Below, piece after piece: positions 1-11,590 of a DNA stretch of 64,000 nt (positions are counted from its first letter, which is position 1; every line of letters starts with the position of its first letter). A program made the translations under genes and the position numbers. The notes below the pieces were generated by a model. It did no database searches, was not told the DNA's origin, and was given only the letters and a program-made list of their open reading frames with translations. This DNA is from Oasisia sp. SBJ-2009 (Eukaryota; Annelida; Polychaeta; Sabellida; Siboglinidae), in NCBI GenBank assembly GCA_964017155.1, contig OZ024858.1:21379657-21443656 (forward strand). Reading direction: 5' to 3'.

Positions 1-42
1 TGAATCCTGGCATAGGTTGTGCAGGAAACAGTGTGGTAATTA

Positions 43-108
43 AGACGGATTACCATGGTAATCCAGACGGATTACCTAGGTAATCCAAACTGATTACCAA
101 GGTTATTC
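43..108. repeat. Three tandem 22-bp near-palindromic units
   Basis: Units at 43-64, 65-86 and 87-108. The core of each is a palindrome of the form GGATTACC-NN-GGTAATCC: the first centre is ATGG, the second CTAG, and the third is degenerate. It lies in the presumed intron upstream of the first visible carboxypeptidase exon. No function is evident. Confidence 0.7.
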
Positions 109-471
109 AAGAACAATTTCTGATTACACAACTAATAATTTCTACTCACTTTGAGAACGTTTCAGCCACAATCAGCGGCGTTCTTAAGGAACTGAATATC
201 CAGATGCAAGCTACTGGTGTCTCGTGTCCATAACACGGCGTCATGTCACCCATCTACGCTTACATGACATAACCTTTCAGTGTGACACGTATAGCAACAA
301 CACGGGTCACATTTAAACTTAAAATAAAAAAGAGGCACACACAGTCAGGTGTGCAGCATGTTATGTTAATCACTTCTGAGAGATGCTTACTATAGAAAAA
401 CTAGCGCCCGTTTTTAATTGACGACATCACGTTTTGAATTGAACTCTGACGGAGAAGGTGTCGTGTTTCAG
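109..471 (+). other. Intron or upstream sequence of the carboxypeptidase gene
   Basis: No coding exon recognised. The next upstream exon should encode the metallocarboxypeptidase segment carrying the zinc ligands and would end just before the residues FRTLAESYA; nothing like it is readable here, so it lies outside the window. The region ends in a polypyrimidine stretch and AG at 470-471. Confidence 0.5.
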
Positions 472-608
472 AACTCTGGCAGAGTCGTACGCCATGGCCC
501 ACAAACTGATGTCGATTCCACACAAGGCATGTGACATGACGAGTGACGATGAGTTCTATAAACAGGGCGGCATCACCAACGGAGCGGCTTGGTACTCAGT
601 CAAGGGTG
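472..608 (+). CDS. Metallocarboxypeptidase (M14 N/E type), internal exon A
   Basis: This 137-bp exon enters at the third base of a codon and leaves after the first (acceptor AG at 470-471, donor GTAAGT at 609). It encodes TLAESYAMAHKLMS, a cysteine/acidic linker, then GGITNGAAWYSVKGG. This is the segment just before the catalytic-glutamate exon in the carboxypeptidase E/N/D/M/Z subfamily, where the NGxxWYxVxGG motif forms part of the substrate pocket. The zinc-ligand exons are upstream of the window, so only the C-terminal part of the gene is seen. The split codon at the 3' end (g|gt, Gly) matches the next exon exactly. Whether the protein is E-, N- or D-like cannot be settled from this part. 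Confidence 0.88.
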
Positions 609-1268
609 GTAAGTCACTGATATACATCTGTCAGACCAGACAAATATCACAAATACGTCCTTTTATTAATTCTGTTATCAGATCCTCAAACAGTTTGTTA
701 TGTAAAGGTCCGGTGATTTAGAATGCAATTCGAACCTGCATTCAGCAGTTGCATAGCCTAAAACGTTTTGTGTTATCTTTAAAATCAGTTGTGGTAAGAG
801 GGAATGACGATCTGGCTAAACCATAATTCCATTATGAAGCACATGTAGCAGAACCTTAATTTAAATCACATAAATTATGAAATGTTTATTCACATGTGTA
901 AACTGATTCTGGTTATAAATCGCTGTTGGCGTCAACCATGCGCCTGCACTATTATTTATGTGTCAACTTATTACTTAACATAGAAATGTAATACTTATTC
1001 AATGCTCCATAAATCGTGTTTGCTACACAAATCGTGTACTGTATCATTCATTGTCACACTTGCTGATTATATCTATTTGTTTGATGTATGCGATTCCGAA
1101 AACAAACTATCTATCTATTTAACTGGCGAGATAATTGTTGTACTAGCTTTACATATACCAATACCATATCAAACACTGTTACATACCTACATTATGACTT
1201 TCATTGTAGAAAAGTATGAAAATTGACAATTGTGAATGACACTTAAATGAGATGTCCATTGTACACAG

Positions 1269-1408
1269 GTATGCAAGACTTCAACTATCTGAGCAGCAAC
1301 TGCTTTGAGGTGACACTTGAGTTGGGGTGTGACAAGTTCCCAGATCAGTCAGAACTACCGCGTTATTGGGATGACAACAAGGACGCACTCCTCACCTACA
1401 TGTGGCAG
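1269..1408 (+). CDS. Metallocarboxypeptidase, exon B (catalytic glutamate)
   Basis: Acceptor AG at 1267-1268, donor GTAGGA at 1409. The exon encodes [19 protein letters not shown] followed by GCDKFP and a tryptophan-containing helix ending LLTYMWQ. The Glu of the [10 protein letters not shown] stretch corresponds to the general-base/nucleophile glutamate of M14 carboxypeptidases (E270 in bovine CPA numbering), so the catalytic residue visible in this window is intact. It is in frame with exon A and ends in phase 0. The donor is followed within a few bases by the 15-bp minisatellite that fills the intron. Expected enzyme class: removal of C-terminal basic residues from secreted peptides, inferred from the subfamily. 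Confidence 0.9.
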
Positions 1409-1412
1409 GTAG

Positions 1413-3478
1413 GACCACGCCCACACACCATGGCCACACCCACACTGACCACACCCACACTGGCCACACCCACACTGGCCACGCCCACACACCATGACCA
1501 CACCCACACTGACCACACCCACACTGGCCACACCCACACTGACCACGCCCACACACCATGGCCATACCCACACTGACCACACCCACACTGGCCACACCCA
1601 CACTGGCCACACCCACACTGACCACGCCCACACACCATGGCCATACCCACACTGGCCACACCCACACTGGCCACGCCCACACACCATGACCACACCCACA
1701 CTGGCCACACCCACACTGACCACGCCCACACACCATGACCACACCCACACTGACCACACCCACACTGGCCACACACCATGGCCATACCCACACTGACCAC
1801 ACCCACACTGACCACGCCCACACACCATGGCCATACCCACACTGACCACACCCACACTGGCCACGCCCACACACCATGACCACACCCACACTGACCACAC
1901 CCACACTGGCCACACCCACACTGACCACGCCCACACACCATGACCACACCCACACTGACCACACCCACACAGGCCACACACCATGGCCATACCCACACTG
2001 ACCACACCCACACTGACCACGCCCACACACCATGGCCATACCCACACTGACCACACCCACACTGACCACGCCCACACACCATGGCCATACCCACACTGAC
2101 CACACCCACACTGACCACGCCCACAAACCATGGCCATACCCACACTGACCACACCCACACTGACCACGCCCACACACCATGGCCATACCCACACTGACCA
2201 CACCCACACACCATGGCCATACCCACACTGACCACACCCACACACCATGGCCATACCCACACTGGCCACACCCACACTGACCACACCCACACTGGCCACA
2301 CCCACACTGACCACACCCACACTGGCCATCCCCACACTGGCCATACCCACACTGACCACACCCACACTGACCATCCCCACACTGGCCATGCTCACACTGA
2401 CCACACCCACACCGACCACACCCACACTGACCACACCCACACTGGCCATCCCCACACTGGCCACACCCACACTGGCCACACCCACACTGACCACACCCAC
2501 ACTGACCACACCCACACTGACCACACCCACACTGACCATCCCCACACTGGCCATGCTCACACTGACCACACCCACACTGACCATCCCCACACTAGCCACA
2601 CCCACACTGGCCATACCCACACTGGCCACACCCACACTGGCCATACCCACACTGACCACACCCACACTGGCCACACCCACACTGACCATGCCCACACTGG
2701 CCACCCACCCACGCCCACACTGACCACACACACTGGCCACACCCACACTGACCACACCCACACTGGCCATACCCACACTGGCCACACCCACACTGGCCAC
2801 ACCCACACTGGCCATACCCACACTAGCCACACCCACACTGGCCACACCCACACTGGCCACACCCACACTGGCCATACCCACACTGGCCACACCCACACTG
2901 GCCATACCCACACTGACCACACCCACACTGACCACACCCACACTGGCCACACCCACACTGACCATGCCCACACTGGCCACACACTCACACTGGCCACGCC
3001 CACACACACTGGCCATGCCCACACTGACCACACACCCACACTGGCCACGCCCACACTGACCACACACCCACACTGGCCACGCCCACACTGACCACACCCA
3101 CAGACCACGACCACATTGGCCACACACACACTGGCCACGCACACACTGACCATGCCCACACTGGCCATGCCCACACTGCCCACACTGCCCACATCCACAC
3201 TGACCACGCCCACACTGACCACGCCCACATTGGCCACGCCCACACTGGCCACACACACACTGACCATGCCCACATTGGCCACGCACACACTGGCCACGCC
3301 CACACTGACCATGCCCACATTGGCCACGCACACACTGGCCACGCCCACACTGGCCACACCCACACTGACCACGCCCACATTGGCCACGCACACACTGACC
3401 ACGCCCACACTGACCACGCCCACACATTGGCCACACCCACACTGGCCATGCCCACACTGACCAAGTCCACATTGGCCG
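1413..3478. repeat. 15-bp minisatellite filling intron B-C
   Basis: About 2.07 kb of a 15-bp unit of the form CCACACCCACACTGR, interspersed with variants carrying CCATGG, CCATCC or CCACGCCC. The unit length is a multiple of three, so long open frames run on both strands (His-Thr-rich on plus; Gly/Cys/Val-rich on minus). These are by-products, not genes. The right 400 bp is more degenerate. Confidence 0.95.
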
Positions 3479-3584
3479 TTGGTCCCTTTCCGCTTCAACT
3501 CAAGGATCTATCTGGTTGTTAGATGCACTGCATGCAACATAACAGCACTACATCTCCTGTAAACGCATACCTGTGTAAACACAG

Positions 3585-3644
3585 CACGCACACACACGCG
3601 TACGTGCACATACACTTACACACATTCACATGCACGCACGCAAG

Positions 3645-3687
<43 letters not shown>
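3585..3687. repeat. AC-rich microsatellite
   Basis: Interrupted CACGCA/CACACA tract ending in a pure (AC)n run at about 3649-3687, within the same intron and 44 bp before the acceptor of exon C. Confidence 0.9.
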
Positions 3688-3688
<1 letters not shown>

Positions 3689-3730
3689 AAATACCTACAG
3701 CAGCAGTTACAGTTGTGCTGTGTTCTGTAG

Positions 3731-3848
3731 ACTCACATTGGCATCAAGGGTGTGGTGATGAGTGAACAAGGTCAGCCCATCCCCAACGCTGTCATCCACG
3801 TGAAAAACATCACTCTGGACAAGGACATCAAACACGATGTCACGTCAG
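3731..3848 (+). CDS. Metallocarboxypeptidase, exon C (start of transthyretin-like domain)
   Basis: Acceptor TAG at 3728-3730, donor GTAACT at 3849. The exon encodes THIGIKGVV, then GQPIPNAVIHVKNI and a short insert ending KHDVTS. In the N/E carboxypeptidase subfamily the catalytic domain is followed by an all-beta transthyretin-like domain that begins with a G(I/V)KG-V motif and G-PI-A-I-V; this exon carries that transition. It starts in phase 0 and ends with the first base of an Ala codon completed by the next exon. Confidence 0.87.
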
Positions 3849-4443
3849 GTAACTAATCTCACTATGTTTACGTTCTATACATTCCTGGTTAATTAAACTT
3901 GTTTTGATGTTGTCAATCGTCTTTGTTATTATAATAAAGGATAGTTATGTTATTTTAATTTATTTTGATTATATTGGGATGGATTTAAATTATGGGGGAT
4001 GGTTAGTGATGACGTGTCTCATTGTGATGTCCCTTGCTAGGCCTCACACGCCAGCTGCCGTACCACATGTCAGCGTCTGTTCTATAGAAACAAGAAACAT
4101 AGAAACTGTCCACTGTTTGTTCAACTTTGGCCAGTCACCTAAGCAACTCGAATATCACTGTCATGCACTGGAGCGGGCATTCATTATCCAACACAATCAG
4201 TTGTGTTCCATGGCCCTGGCAGACAAGATATATCCAAGATGGAGTATTACCGTGACGATTGAACACCAAATAAGGACATTGACATATGACTAATGGTCAC
4301 AATTATAGACTGACAGATGTACGGTACAATGGCAGCAGGAGCTAAAATTAATGTAAGTTAAGTTTGTTGATTGTCAGTAAGTCAGTGGCTTCCTTGACCA
4401 TAAGTAATGGTCATTTCAGTGCAGTACAGTGAGATGACCAAGC

Positions 4444-4522
4444 CACTGCCCATCTGCTTATAATAGTGCTTGCAAACTTATGTCATAAGTTCGCAAACAC
4501 TATTATAAGCGGATGGGCAGTG
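4444..4522. repeat. Long hairpin (inverted repeat, 39-bp arms)
   Basis: Left arm 4444-4482 and right arm 4484-4522 are near-perfect reverse complements around a single-base centre. Outer ends read CACTGCCCAT and ATGGGCAGTG. It lies in the intron 70 bp before the next exon. It looks like a small foldback or MITE-like element; no clear target duplication was found. Confidence 0.8.
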
Positions 4523-4593
4523 TATCCAGTCATTAACCAAGGTTACGCTTGACATAGTGGTAAATGTTCATGTTAACCCTCTCATCCCTGCAG

Positions 4594-4826
4594 CCCACGG
4601 GGGTGACTACTGGCGCCTGCTCATCAACGGTCAGTACAACGTGACCGCGTGTGCCCCGCCCAAATACGGCTGCGCCAGCGTCGACGTGACGGTGACCAAC
4701 GTACCATACACTGAGGCGAAGCGCGTCGACTTTAAGTTGCCCCTTCTCCCCACCCTCACAGACAAGGAGGAAGAACTTGACATCAATGGGAACAGGGCGG
4801 GGTTAATTGGGGGCTACAAGGAAGAG
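4594..4826 (+). CDS. Metallocarboxypeptidase, exon D (transthyretin-like domain core)
   Basis: Acceptor CAG at 4591-4593, donor GTGAGT at 4827. The exon encodes HGGDYWRLLINGQYNVTACA, then a beta-strand segment (SVDVTVTNVPYTEAKRVDFK) and an acidic/hydrophilic tail. GDYWRLL is a hallmark of the transthyretin-like domain of the E/N/D/M carboxypeptidases, which helps fold and stabilise the catalytic domain. The 233-bp exon joins both neighbours in frame. No transmembrane or GPI-type segment is visible here or in the last exon, suggesting a secreted or peripherally bound enzyme (inference). Confidence 0.9.
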
Positions 4827-4856
4827 GTGAGTGTGAGGACGGGTGACACTCACCAA

Positions 4857-4881
4857 GTGTACTGTCATGTTAGTCTGTGCA
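4857..4881. repeat. 25-bp direct repeat, left copy
   Basis: An identical 25-bp sequence occurs at 5294-5318. The two copies flank the hAT-like element at 4895-5294, so it may be an unusually long target duplication or a pre-existing repeat at the insertion site. Confidence 0.85.
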
Positions 4882-4894
4882 GGTACATGTATAA

Positions 4895-5294
4895 CAGGGT
4901 CCGTACGGGGCCTTGAAAGTCTTGAAAAGCCTTGCATTTGTTTGGACCAAATTCAAGGCCTTGAAATCCTTGAATTTTACAAAGTAGTCTTGAAAAGTCT
5001 TGAATTTAATTGTGGTCAATAAAATATTGTTTTGACTCAATTGTTGTGATGAATAACAGCCAGAAAAGGAAAAGCCTACGCACAAAAATAACTCGTGCAC
5101 ATTGGGCAATGGGCATTTCATTGTGGTCAGCGCCATCGTTTTCTTAATCGAATAAAATTTGTAATGTTAACTTATTTTACTGCGCTTCAAAATACACATA
5201 TGTCATTAAAACAGTCTTGAATTTATTTTTCAAATAGCCTTGAAAAGTCTTGAATAGCCTTGAATTTCAAATGTCCAGATGTGTACGAACCCTG
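4895..5294. mobile_element. Short non-autonomous TIR element, hAT-like ends
   Basis: The 400-bp element begins CAGGGTCCGTAC and ends GTACGAACCCTG: 12-bp terminal inverted repeats with one mismatch and the CAGGG start typical of hAT transposons. The interior is made of many copies of short motifs such as CTTGAAAAGTCTTGAA in both subterminal regions, presumably transposase-binding repeats. No transposase is encoded. The expected 8-bp target duplication is not visible (flanks ATGTATAA and TGTACTGT). It lies inside the carboxypeptidase intron between exons D and E. Confidence 0.75.
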
Positions 5295-5720
5295 TGTACT
5301 GTCATGTTAGTCTGTGCATGAAGCCTGGAGTCATCACATGGTTTTTGTTACACTACTACAAATCTTTTACTTCATCCAACAGTTTGAATATTTTACATGT
5401 CTGTTCTGTTAACCAGAGTAACTTAACACGCCACATGTGAAATTAGTACATTGTTTATAACAGTTAGGTATTGATGACTTTAATCAAATGTCAGTGATCT
5501 GAATGAAATGAGTGTTCCCCTGGTAGTCAGGTTTAGCTTACAGTTTCACCTTTGTGCAGTGAATCAAATCATATTGAGTGACAGCTTCTGTGTATACTTG
5601 GCATCCTTGAGAAAACATTACTTTCAGTCGGAATCTTTTTCCCAAAAATATATAACCCCGGGTAACCATGAAACACTCAAGCGTTCAGAAAACTGGTGTT
5701 GACTTTGCAGACAAACTGAC

Positions 5721-5850
5721 TGTGACATTTGTGACCGTGATTGTTAAGCAGGTTGTACGTTATGTGGGTGGATCATGTCTGTTGTGACATTTGTGCCCGT
5801 GATTGTTAAGCAGGATGTATGTTATATGGGTGGATCATGACTGTTGTGAC
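5721..5850. repeat. 62-bp tandem repeat (two copies plus a partial third)
   Basis: Copies start at 5721 and 5783, each beginning TGTGACATTTGTG and ending GGGTGGATCATG. A third partial copy starts at about 5845 and leads directly into the acceptor (TTCCCAG) of the last carboxypeptidase exon. Confidence 0.85.
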
Positions 5851-5863
5851 CGTGTGTTCCCAG

Positions 5864-5980
5864 GCCAGTGATGACGCTGGACATTTGACCGACAACAGCA
5901 AGTACATTGAAGAACTCGCCCTACTCAAGCGCAACCTCGACAGATACTGGCAGGAGGTTGACGCCACCAACGACAACTGA
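5864..5980 (+). CDS. Metallocarboxypeptidase, last exon with stop codon
   Basis: Acceptor CAG at 5861-5863, in frame with exon D. The exon encodes ASDDAGHLTDNSKYIEELAL, then a charged helical stretch (LKRNLDRYWQEVDATNDN) and TGA at 5978-5980. The tail is predicted to be an amphipathic or charged helix with several Glu, Lys and Arg; carboxypeptidase E also ends in an amphipathic helix used for membrane association, but sequence similarity is too weak to equate them. There is no GPI or transmembrane signal. Assignment rests on clean splice sites and phase continuity rather than on a conserved domain. Confidence 0.75.
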   Translation, partial: ASDDAGHLTDNSKYIEELALLKRNLDRYWQEVDATNDN

Positions 5981-8900
5981 GTGTCACATGACAACCGAGT
6001 GTCACATGACAGGAGTCACATGACAACCGAGTGTCACATGACAGGGGAGTCACATGACAACTGATTCAGTCTCAGGTTGATGATGTGTACGACTCACATA
6101 CCTACACGTAGATAATATTTCTTCACAGAGCAACCTTCCATTTTGTTGTTTGAATTCAGTGTTAAAATTAGGAGAGCATTTTGGCACTTTCACAGCCACA
6201 AGTTTAGTCATTTTATCAATCATACGCAGGTTCTTTCAGTTTTCAAAATGTGAATGAATCACATACATGAAACATAAGTATTGGTGCGTTGATATGGAAT
6301 TCTGATCATTCTGTTCAAATTTCTCTACAAATACTGTCTAAATATCCTGTTCCTGTAAGTAACATTTGATGTTTTTTTATAACTCCGTATATGTTGACGA
6401 TTATAGCTTTGAATGTGGTGTTATTCATATCAATGTTGACAATATATAAGGACGTTATAATTAACATGTTATGTGCATGCAGTGTAGGTTATGATGTGTT
6501 CTTTGGTGGGATGTGAAGTTGTGGGGAACGTGTTCAGTATATAGCTATACATACATGTTTACCCGTAGAAAACTGTATATTTATTGTTGTCATCAGAAAG
6601 CAGCAGTTGAATCAAATATTTAATATTTGTAATTCAGTATTCAGTTCAGTATTCTATTGTATATGTATTTATGCTATAAATGCCAAAATACGTAAATATA
6701 AAGAGCAAGTAAAAATCAATGTAAGAATATGGCCATTTAACTTCTATATGATTTTAAAAGATCTACTAACATCTGCTCTAGAATCATTCCTATTTTATCA
6801 ACTTTTACTTAACCATGTTATACATTATAAACAGACTGTCATAAACCCTTAACATAGTATTTATCAAATTATGAGATTATTTACAGGATTATCGTAATGT
6901 TTTCACTGCACTGCAGAGAAACATAATCAAGTGAATACTCAAATTTGCAATTCAGACCATAAACATTTTGTTTAATAACTTTTGATGACATTTTCGAGGT
7001 GTGCCATAGTTTGGACTGTCTTTGTCACCGCTCTATTGTTGTTTGTTCTTTATCTGTCTCATTAGAAGTGATATTGTTATAGTAGTTGTTTGTCATTTTA
7101 TTTAGAGATAATCATACACAGTTTACACAGGCACACGCTTTATTTACCGTGCCATTATTGCATGTATGACCTATACACAGTTGTGCAGTTGTTTGGCCTC
7201 GCTCTGGTGTGGAAGGCATCGACAGAGGCATATATTAGAGGAGTCAGTGTGTGTTGTTGAGGGGAGAAGAGGAAACGACGTGATGGGTGATGTGATTACA
7301 TTCCACGTGGGGATTTAGTTTGATAAAGTCCACAGTCAGTCCTTTAGTGACAATAACTGCAAAAGACATGGAGAAGTGCTTGAACGGGCCACTTTTCAAC
7401 CAGTTTTGTTCTCCTGGGTGAATAACAAAGGGGCCTGTGTCCCTGGCTTGAGTTTGTGGAAGGAATGAATGAATGATTGGTTGGTTATGGTTGGTTCATG
7501 ATAGCAAGATTTGACTAAGACTGTTTATGGTCAGTCTAGAATCTCCTACTACTGCCAATGCATATACGCAGGAAATTTTAAAATCGAAATGTTTGGTGAA
7601 CTTCTGCAGTATGTTTAACTTGGAAATCTGTGTGAATATAAAATAGTGTAGACATGTTATAGTTTTGTTACAGTAAGTTACTCCAATTAAAATACCGCAC
7701 TTAAAACTGATTCTGATATTGTTCACCAGGGGGCCATTTCACTAAGATAAAGAGTTCAAGGAAAATACATCTTTAAACAGAAAGTGTTCTAACTGCTGTT
7801 AAATTTTAGAATTTTCAAATTCTAAAGTCACCACCTGGACTGAGGACTATTTTTCCATGACACACCTGCAAAAATGTGGTCGTGCAGTGTAGTGTCGAAA
7901 ATAATCAGTAAATTTCAGCGCTACAGAGCAAAATTTATTTAACAAAATAAAATCGGACATGAGCATATTAAAATGCTAGTGAAATGGTCCCGTGAACCAT
8001 CCACTGTCTACCTTTGTGCAAGCTACTGTGCCGTTTCTTCATAGCTTTACATCATGTGACGGGAAAATGGAAGGCAGTAGATACTCATTGATATATATGT
8101 AGATACTCATTGATCCTATCATGAGGGAAAGTTTAACGGCACTGAAATCCATGTCATATTTAAAGTCAGTCGGTTATTAATTATTAGAATAACAGCATGA
8201 CCATGGTGGAGACATGTATCATACGTCAACTGTGCAATGACAGCTGTGGTTTTGATGAAAGGAAACTTTATTGATTGGAGATTTGATTGGAGTTTGTTCG
8301 TTGCACAGCATGTATTATTACAACACGGGTGTTTATATTTTATGTTTTTAGAGTCGCACAATACTTTAATCTCTCTGTCTCGCACTAGTCGAATGTTTGT
8401 GGTGATTGTATTCAAAGTTTCAAACCAAAGAATGAGTCGATGGCTGGTCCTAATGCTGGATGTTGGGGTTTCAGTCGTACCCATTAGATGTCTGAGTGAC
8501 GTAATTCAATGATTACAGCCTTGGGCCAAACAGCTTTACGAATGGATACATCAGTAGGGAGTGATCTTGAGAGTTCATAGACCCAAAAACGCACAGTTCC
8601 ATGCCACTTTGCATCCCTGTGAATAACTTTACGTTGGGTTATCCGGCTTATCCCTAATGGCTTTGAAAAACCATAGCATTAGTATGTTTTTCACACAACA
8701 CGTGGCACCACTATAGCAATTAATTTTCCTATGATACGTCAGGACAACTAATCCACCGCCATCCCCTACAGGTAAAGCTGCACATTTTTGGGACTGTGAA
8801 CTTATCCGAACACCTCCCTCCCGACTGGCACAAAATGTTACTACGTTGAGTTGAACGTACAAAGTAACTAGTTGAACACTTGCTATATATGTTAAACAAC

Positions 8901-9150
8901 AGGTGAATATTTGTATTTCCACAACCATGTCGACTGGTGAATGTTGTACACATTGGCTTTTGTCAGTGGTTATTTGGTGCTGCACTGAATGTAAAAAAGA
9001 TGTTTGCAGAAATCATTCCTCCAATAATAATGTCTGTAAAAATTTGACACACTTAATTCAGATTACGACAGTTCCAGTGTTTATTTAGTAATGTCATTCT
9101 ATTTATTGGTATGATGCTTTAATGACAATAGAACATTAAATAAAATTACA
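5981..9150 (+). other. 3' flank / probable 3' UTR and intergenic DNA
   Basis: Immediately after the stop there are four or five irregular repeats containing GTCACATGACA (to about 6062). The rest is AT-rich with no convincing exon; possible AATAAA signals occur (for example near 7943 and 9138), but which one is used cannot be told. I see no other structure. Confidence 0.4.
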
Positions 9151-11590
9151 GGGAATTCACAGAATATTGCAGGTACATGTCCTGAGTAAGTTTGCTATTT
9201 ATTAAAAATACTCTGTATGAATTTCGAAGGAGTTTTCCAGCACAATTAATAGTCAGTTGATACTAATACTTAAGTTGTATCTGGTATGTATCGATATTAA
9301 CAATGGAAATAAATGTGGATTTCTGCAGCAACCTTGTGTTAGGTTTCATGTTTGACACACGATGTCACATATACGCACGCACGTACATATGGATGCATGC
9401 ATGCACGTACGTATGCCTGCACAAACACATCAGCAGAAGTTCAAACAAAGTGGACCAGCCAACATGTGATTTAAATCTTTTGTCAGCATTTTTTAAATAA
9501 CATAAAACTGTGCTAGATAGATCAATCATGGCAGGTGGAAAGGGGTGTGTGTGGATGCCACTGTACATTTTGAATTTGAAGGTCATTTTCAAAGACAAGA
9601 AATGTCAAAATTGGTACGTAGTTGCATTAATTTGGACCACTATCAATATATCTATCCAAACTAATTATTTATATTTTCATATACTTGTACCTAACCTATG
9701 TACATGTAGTTGACATTCATATTACAATGTAGTTATAAAAAAACATAAAAGTATGTTTTTCTCTAAACAGTTTTTAATTTCAATTGTGTTGAACACTACT
9801 TGATCATTTCACTCTAATGTTGCCATATGCATTATGTATGCATCTGAAAGGTGTCTAGCCTACTATTTTGAGCAATAATGGTAATACCCCATCATATTTA
9901 CCTGCACACAAGACTATTGGCTAGCTGGGTTGCAGCAGTCCACCCCATCACATCTGCAGGCACACATGAGCTGAGGTTATTTTTAAGGAAACATTATCAG
10001 GCCGTTCTGTACTTTGATTTGCATTCACAGTAGTGGCTTCACGCTAACCACTCACAAATGGCTATTTTGGGTTACTCTTATGTGGAATAAGGGTTAGGGT
10101 TTAGGTTTGGGTTAGGTTGAAGGTACTTTTGACAAGATTGACATTAGGTGTTTTACATGCATTTGTACGTGAGTGGTTAGCTACTACCTGACCAGGTGAC
10201 CAGTTCTAGACCTGAATCTGGAATAGGAGGTAGTCTTGTCCAGAAGCTTTCAAGCAGTTTGTCTTCATCAGGTGTTGATGGGAGAGGGGATGACTACATC
10301 GTCTACATGCTCATGGGCCGCCTGCAGCCAGACCTGGCTTCCTGATAGTAGGCGTGTGCTGTGTTAGGTTCCAAAGCACTCTGTTTTGAGATAACATCTC
10401 CAGACCAAGCTTGACCTTATTGAATGGTTGGAGGCTGCATTGTCGATGGTTGGCTGCTCAAGTGTGCCATACACGTAACAGGTGACACACAAATTGTTCA
10501 AATGGTGCGAGTTCTCCATCACGACCATGCACAAAGTGCAGCTGATTCTGAAGCATTTTCCAGCAAGACTGCTTGACATGCTAACGTTGTATCACAACCT
10601 GCGAGCGCTTGGAAGCCTAGCAGTTCCCACAGGTTGTGTGAATCGTTCGGACTACATGTGTTGGATAGCATTTCCACATTATTATAATAATCAGGTAACT
10701 TCTGTTGTGTCCAAATCCTTAAAAATCACGCTCAGAGGCACATCAATACAAACAGTGTTAATCGATCTCAAAGTCAATCAATAATTCTAGTTGTCATCAG
10801 ATTGGTATCCCTGGGAACTGTGGTGGATAGGCAAGGTTGTAAATGTATGTCTTTAAATTATGGCGGAATTTAGAATATTTTGCTTCCCAGAAAGTCGAGA
10901 TGGTGTTAGATTGAACAGATCTGCCACATGGACATACGACAGATGGACGGATGGACGGACGGACGGACGGGTGGGTGGGCGGATTCGTCATAGTCCAGGA
11001 TCCAGATGCATACGTCATCGCAAGATGTTTTTTTTTAAATTGACATATCGCTGTTTTTCTATATTGTCCCCAGACTTGTCGTTTTAAATTTGCCTAGCGT
11101 GAGACGTCCGTTGATTTAGAGTGCATCTGCCCTTACGGTAGCTGTTACATTCAAATGTGAGTTCCGCTGATGTTCACTAAACTGTGGAGCATCGTATATA
11201 GATATCATTGAATGTATATGTGTCACAACAGGCAATGTTCCAATTCAAACGCTTTTGTTTGATATGGTGTGCTGTATACGTTTTGTGTGTTTGGTTATTT
11301 CGACACCGTACGTCCGTATGTTTGAGTAAGCGGGTGTCTAAGTAAGGGTGGTGCTGCAAGTCAGCCGACCATGCACGGAGAAATGTTCATGTTTTTGTGA
11401 GTAATCACTGTCAAATTGGTCACAGCGAGTTGACAAGCATGCGTCATAGTGTGAAATGACGACAGGTATTTGCTGCTCGTTTCTTGCATTTGATGGATGC
11501 CTTTGGATAACTGTTTAAATATCGCATATTTTGTTGGAGTCAAGAGTCGATCAAGACAATAGATCAATGTTAATTAGAAAACGAGTCAGA
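9151..11590. other. Intergenic DNA without a recognised gene
   Basis: No coding similarity recognised. Local features are a telomere-like GGGTTAGGG stretch at 10090-10120, a short match at about 10886-10920 to the interior of the SINE seen at 42.1 and 47.4 kb (motif AGTCGAGATGGTGTT), and a degenerate GACG tetranucleotide run at about 10940-10980. Confidence 0.4.

Noticed and set aside
1355..3498. Very long open frames on both strands (up to 705 codons)
   Set aside because: They lie wholly in the 15-bp minisatellite; a repeat length divisible by three with no stop gives them for free.
6607..6852. An 81-codon frame as a small gene
   Set aside because: AT-rich composition, no recognised motif and no splice or promoter context.
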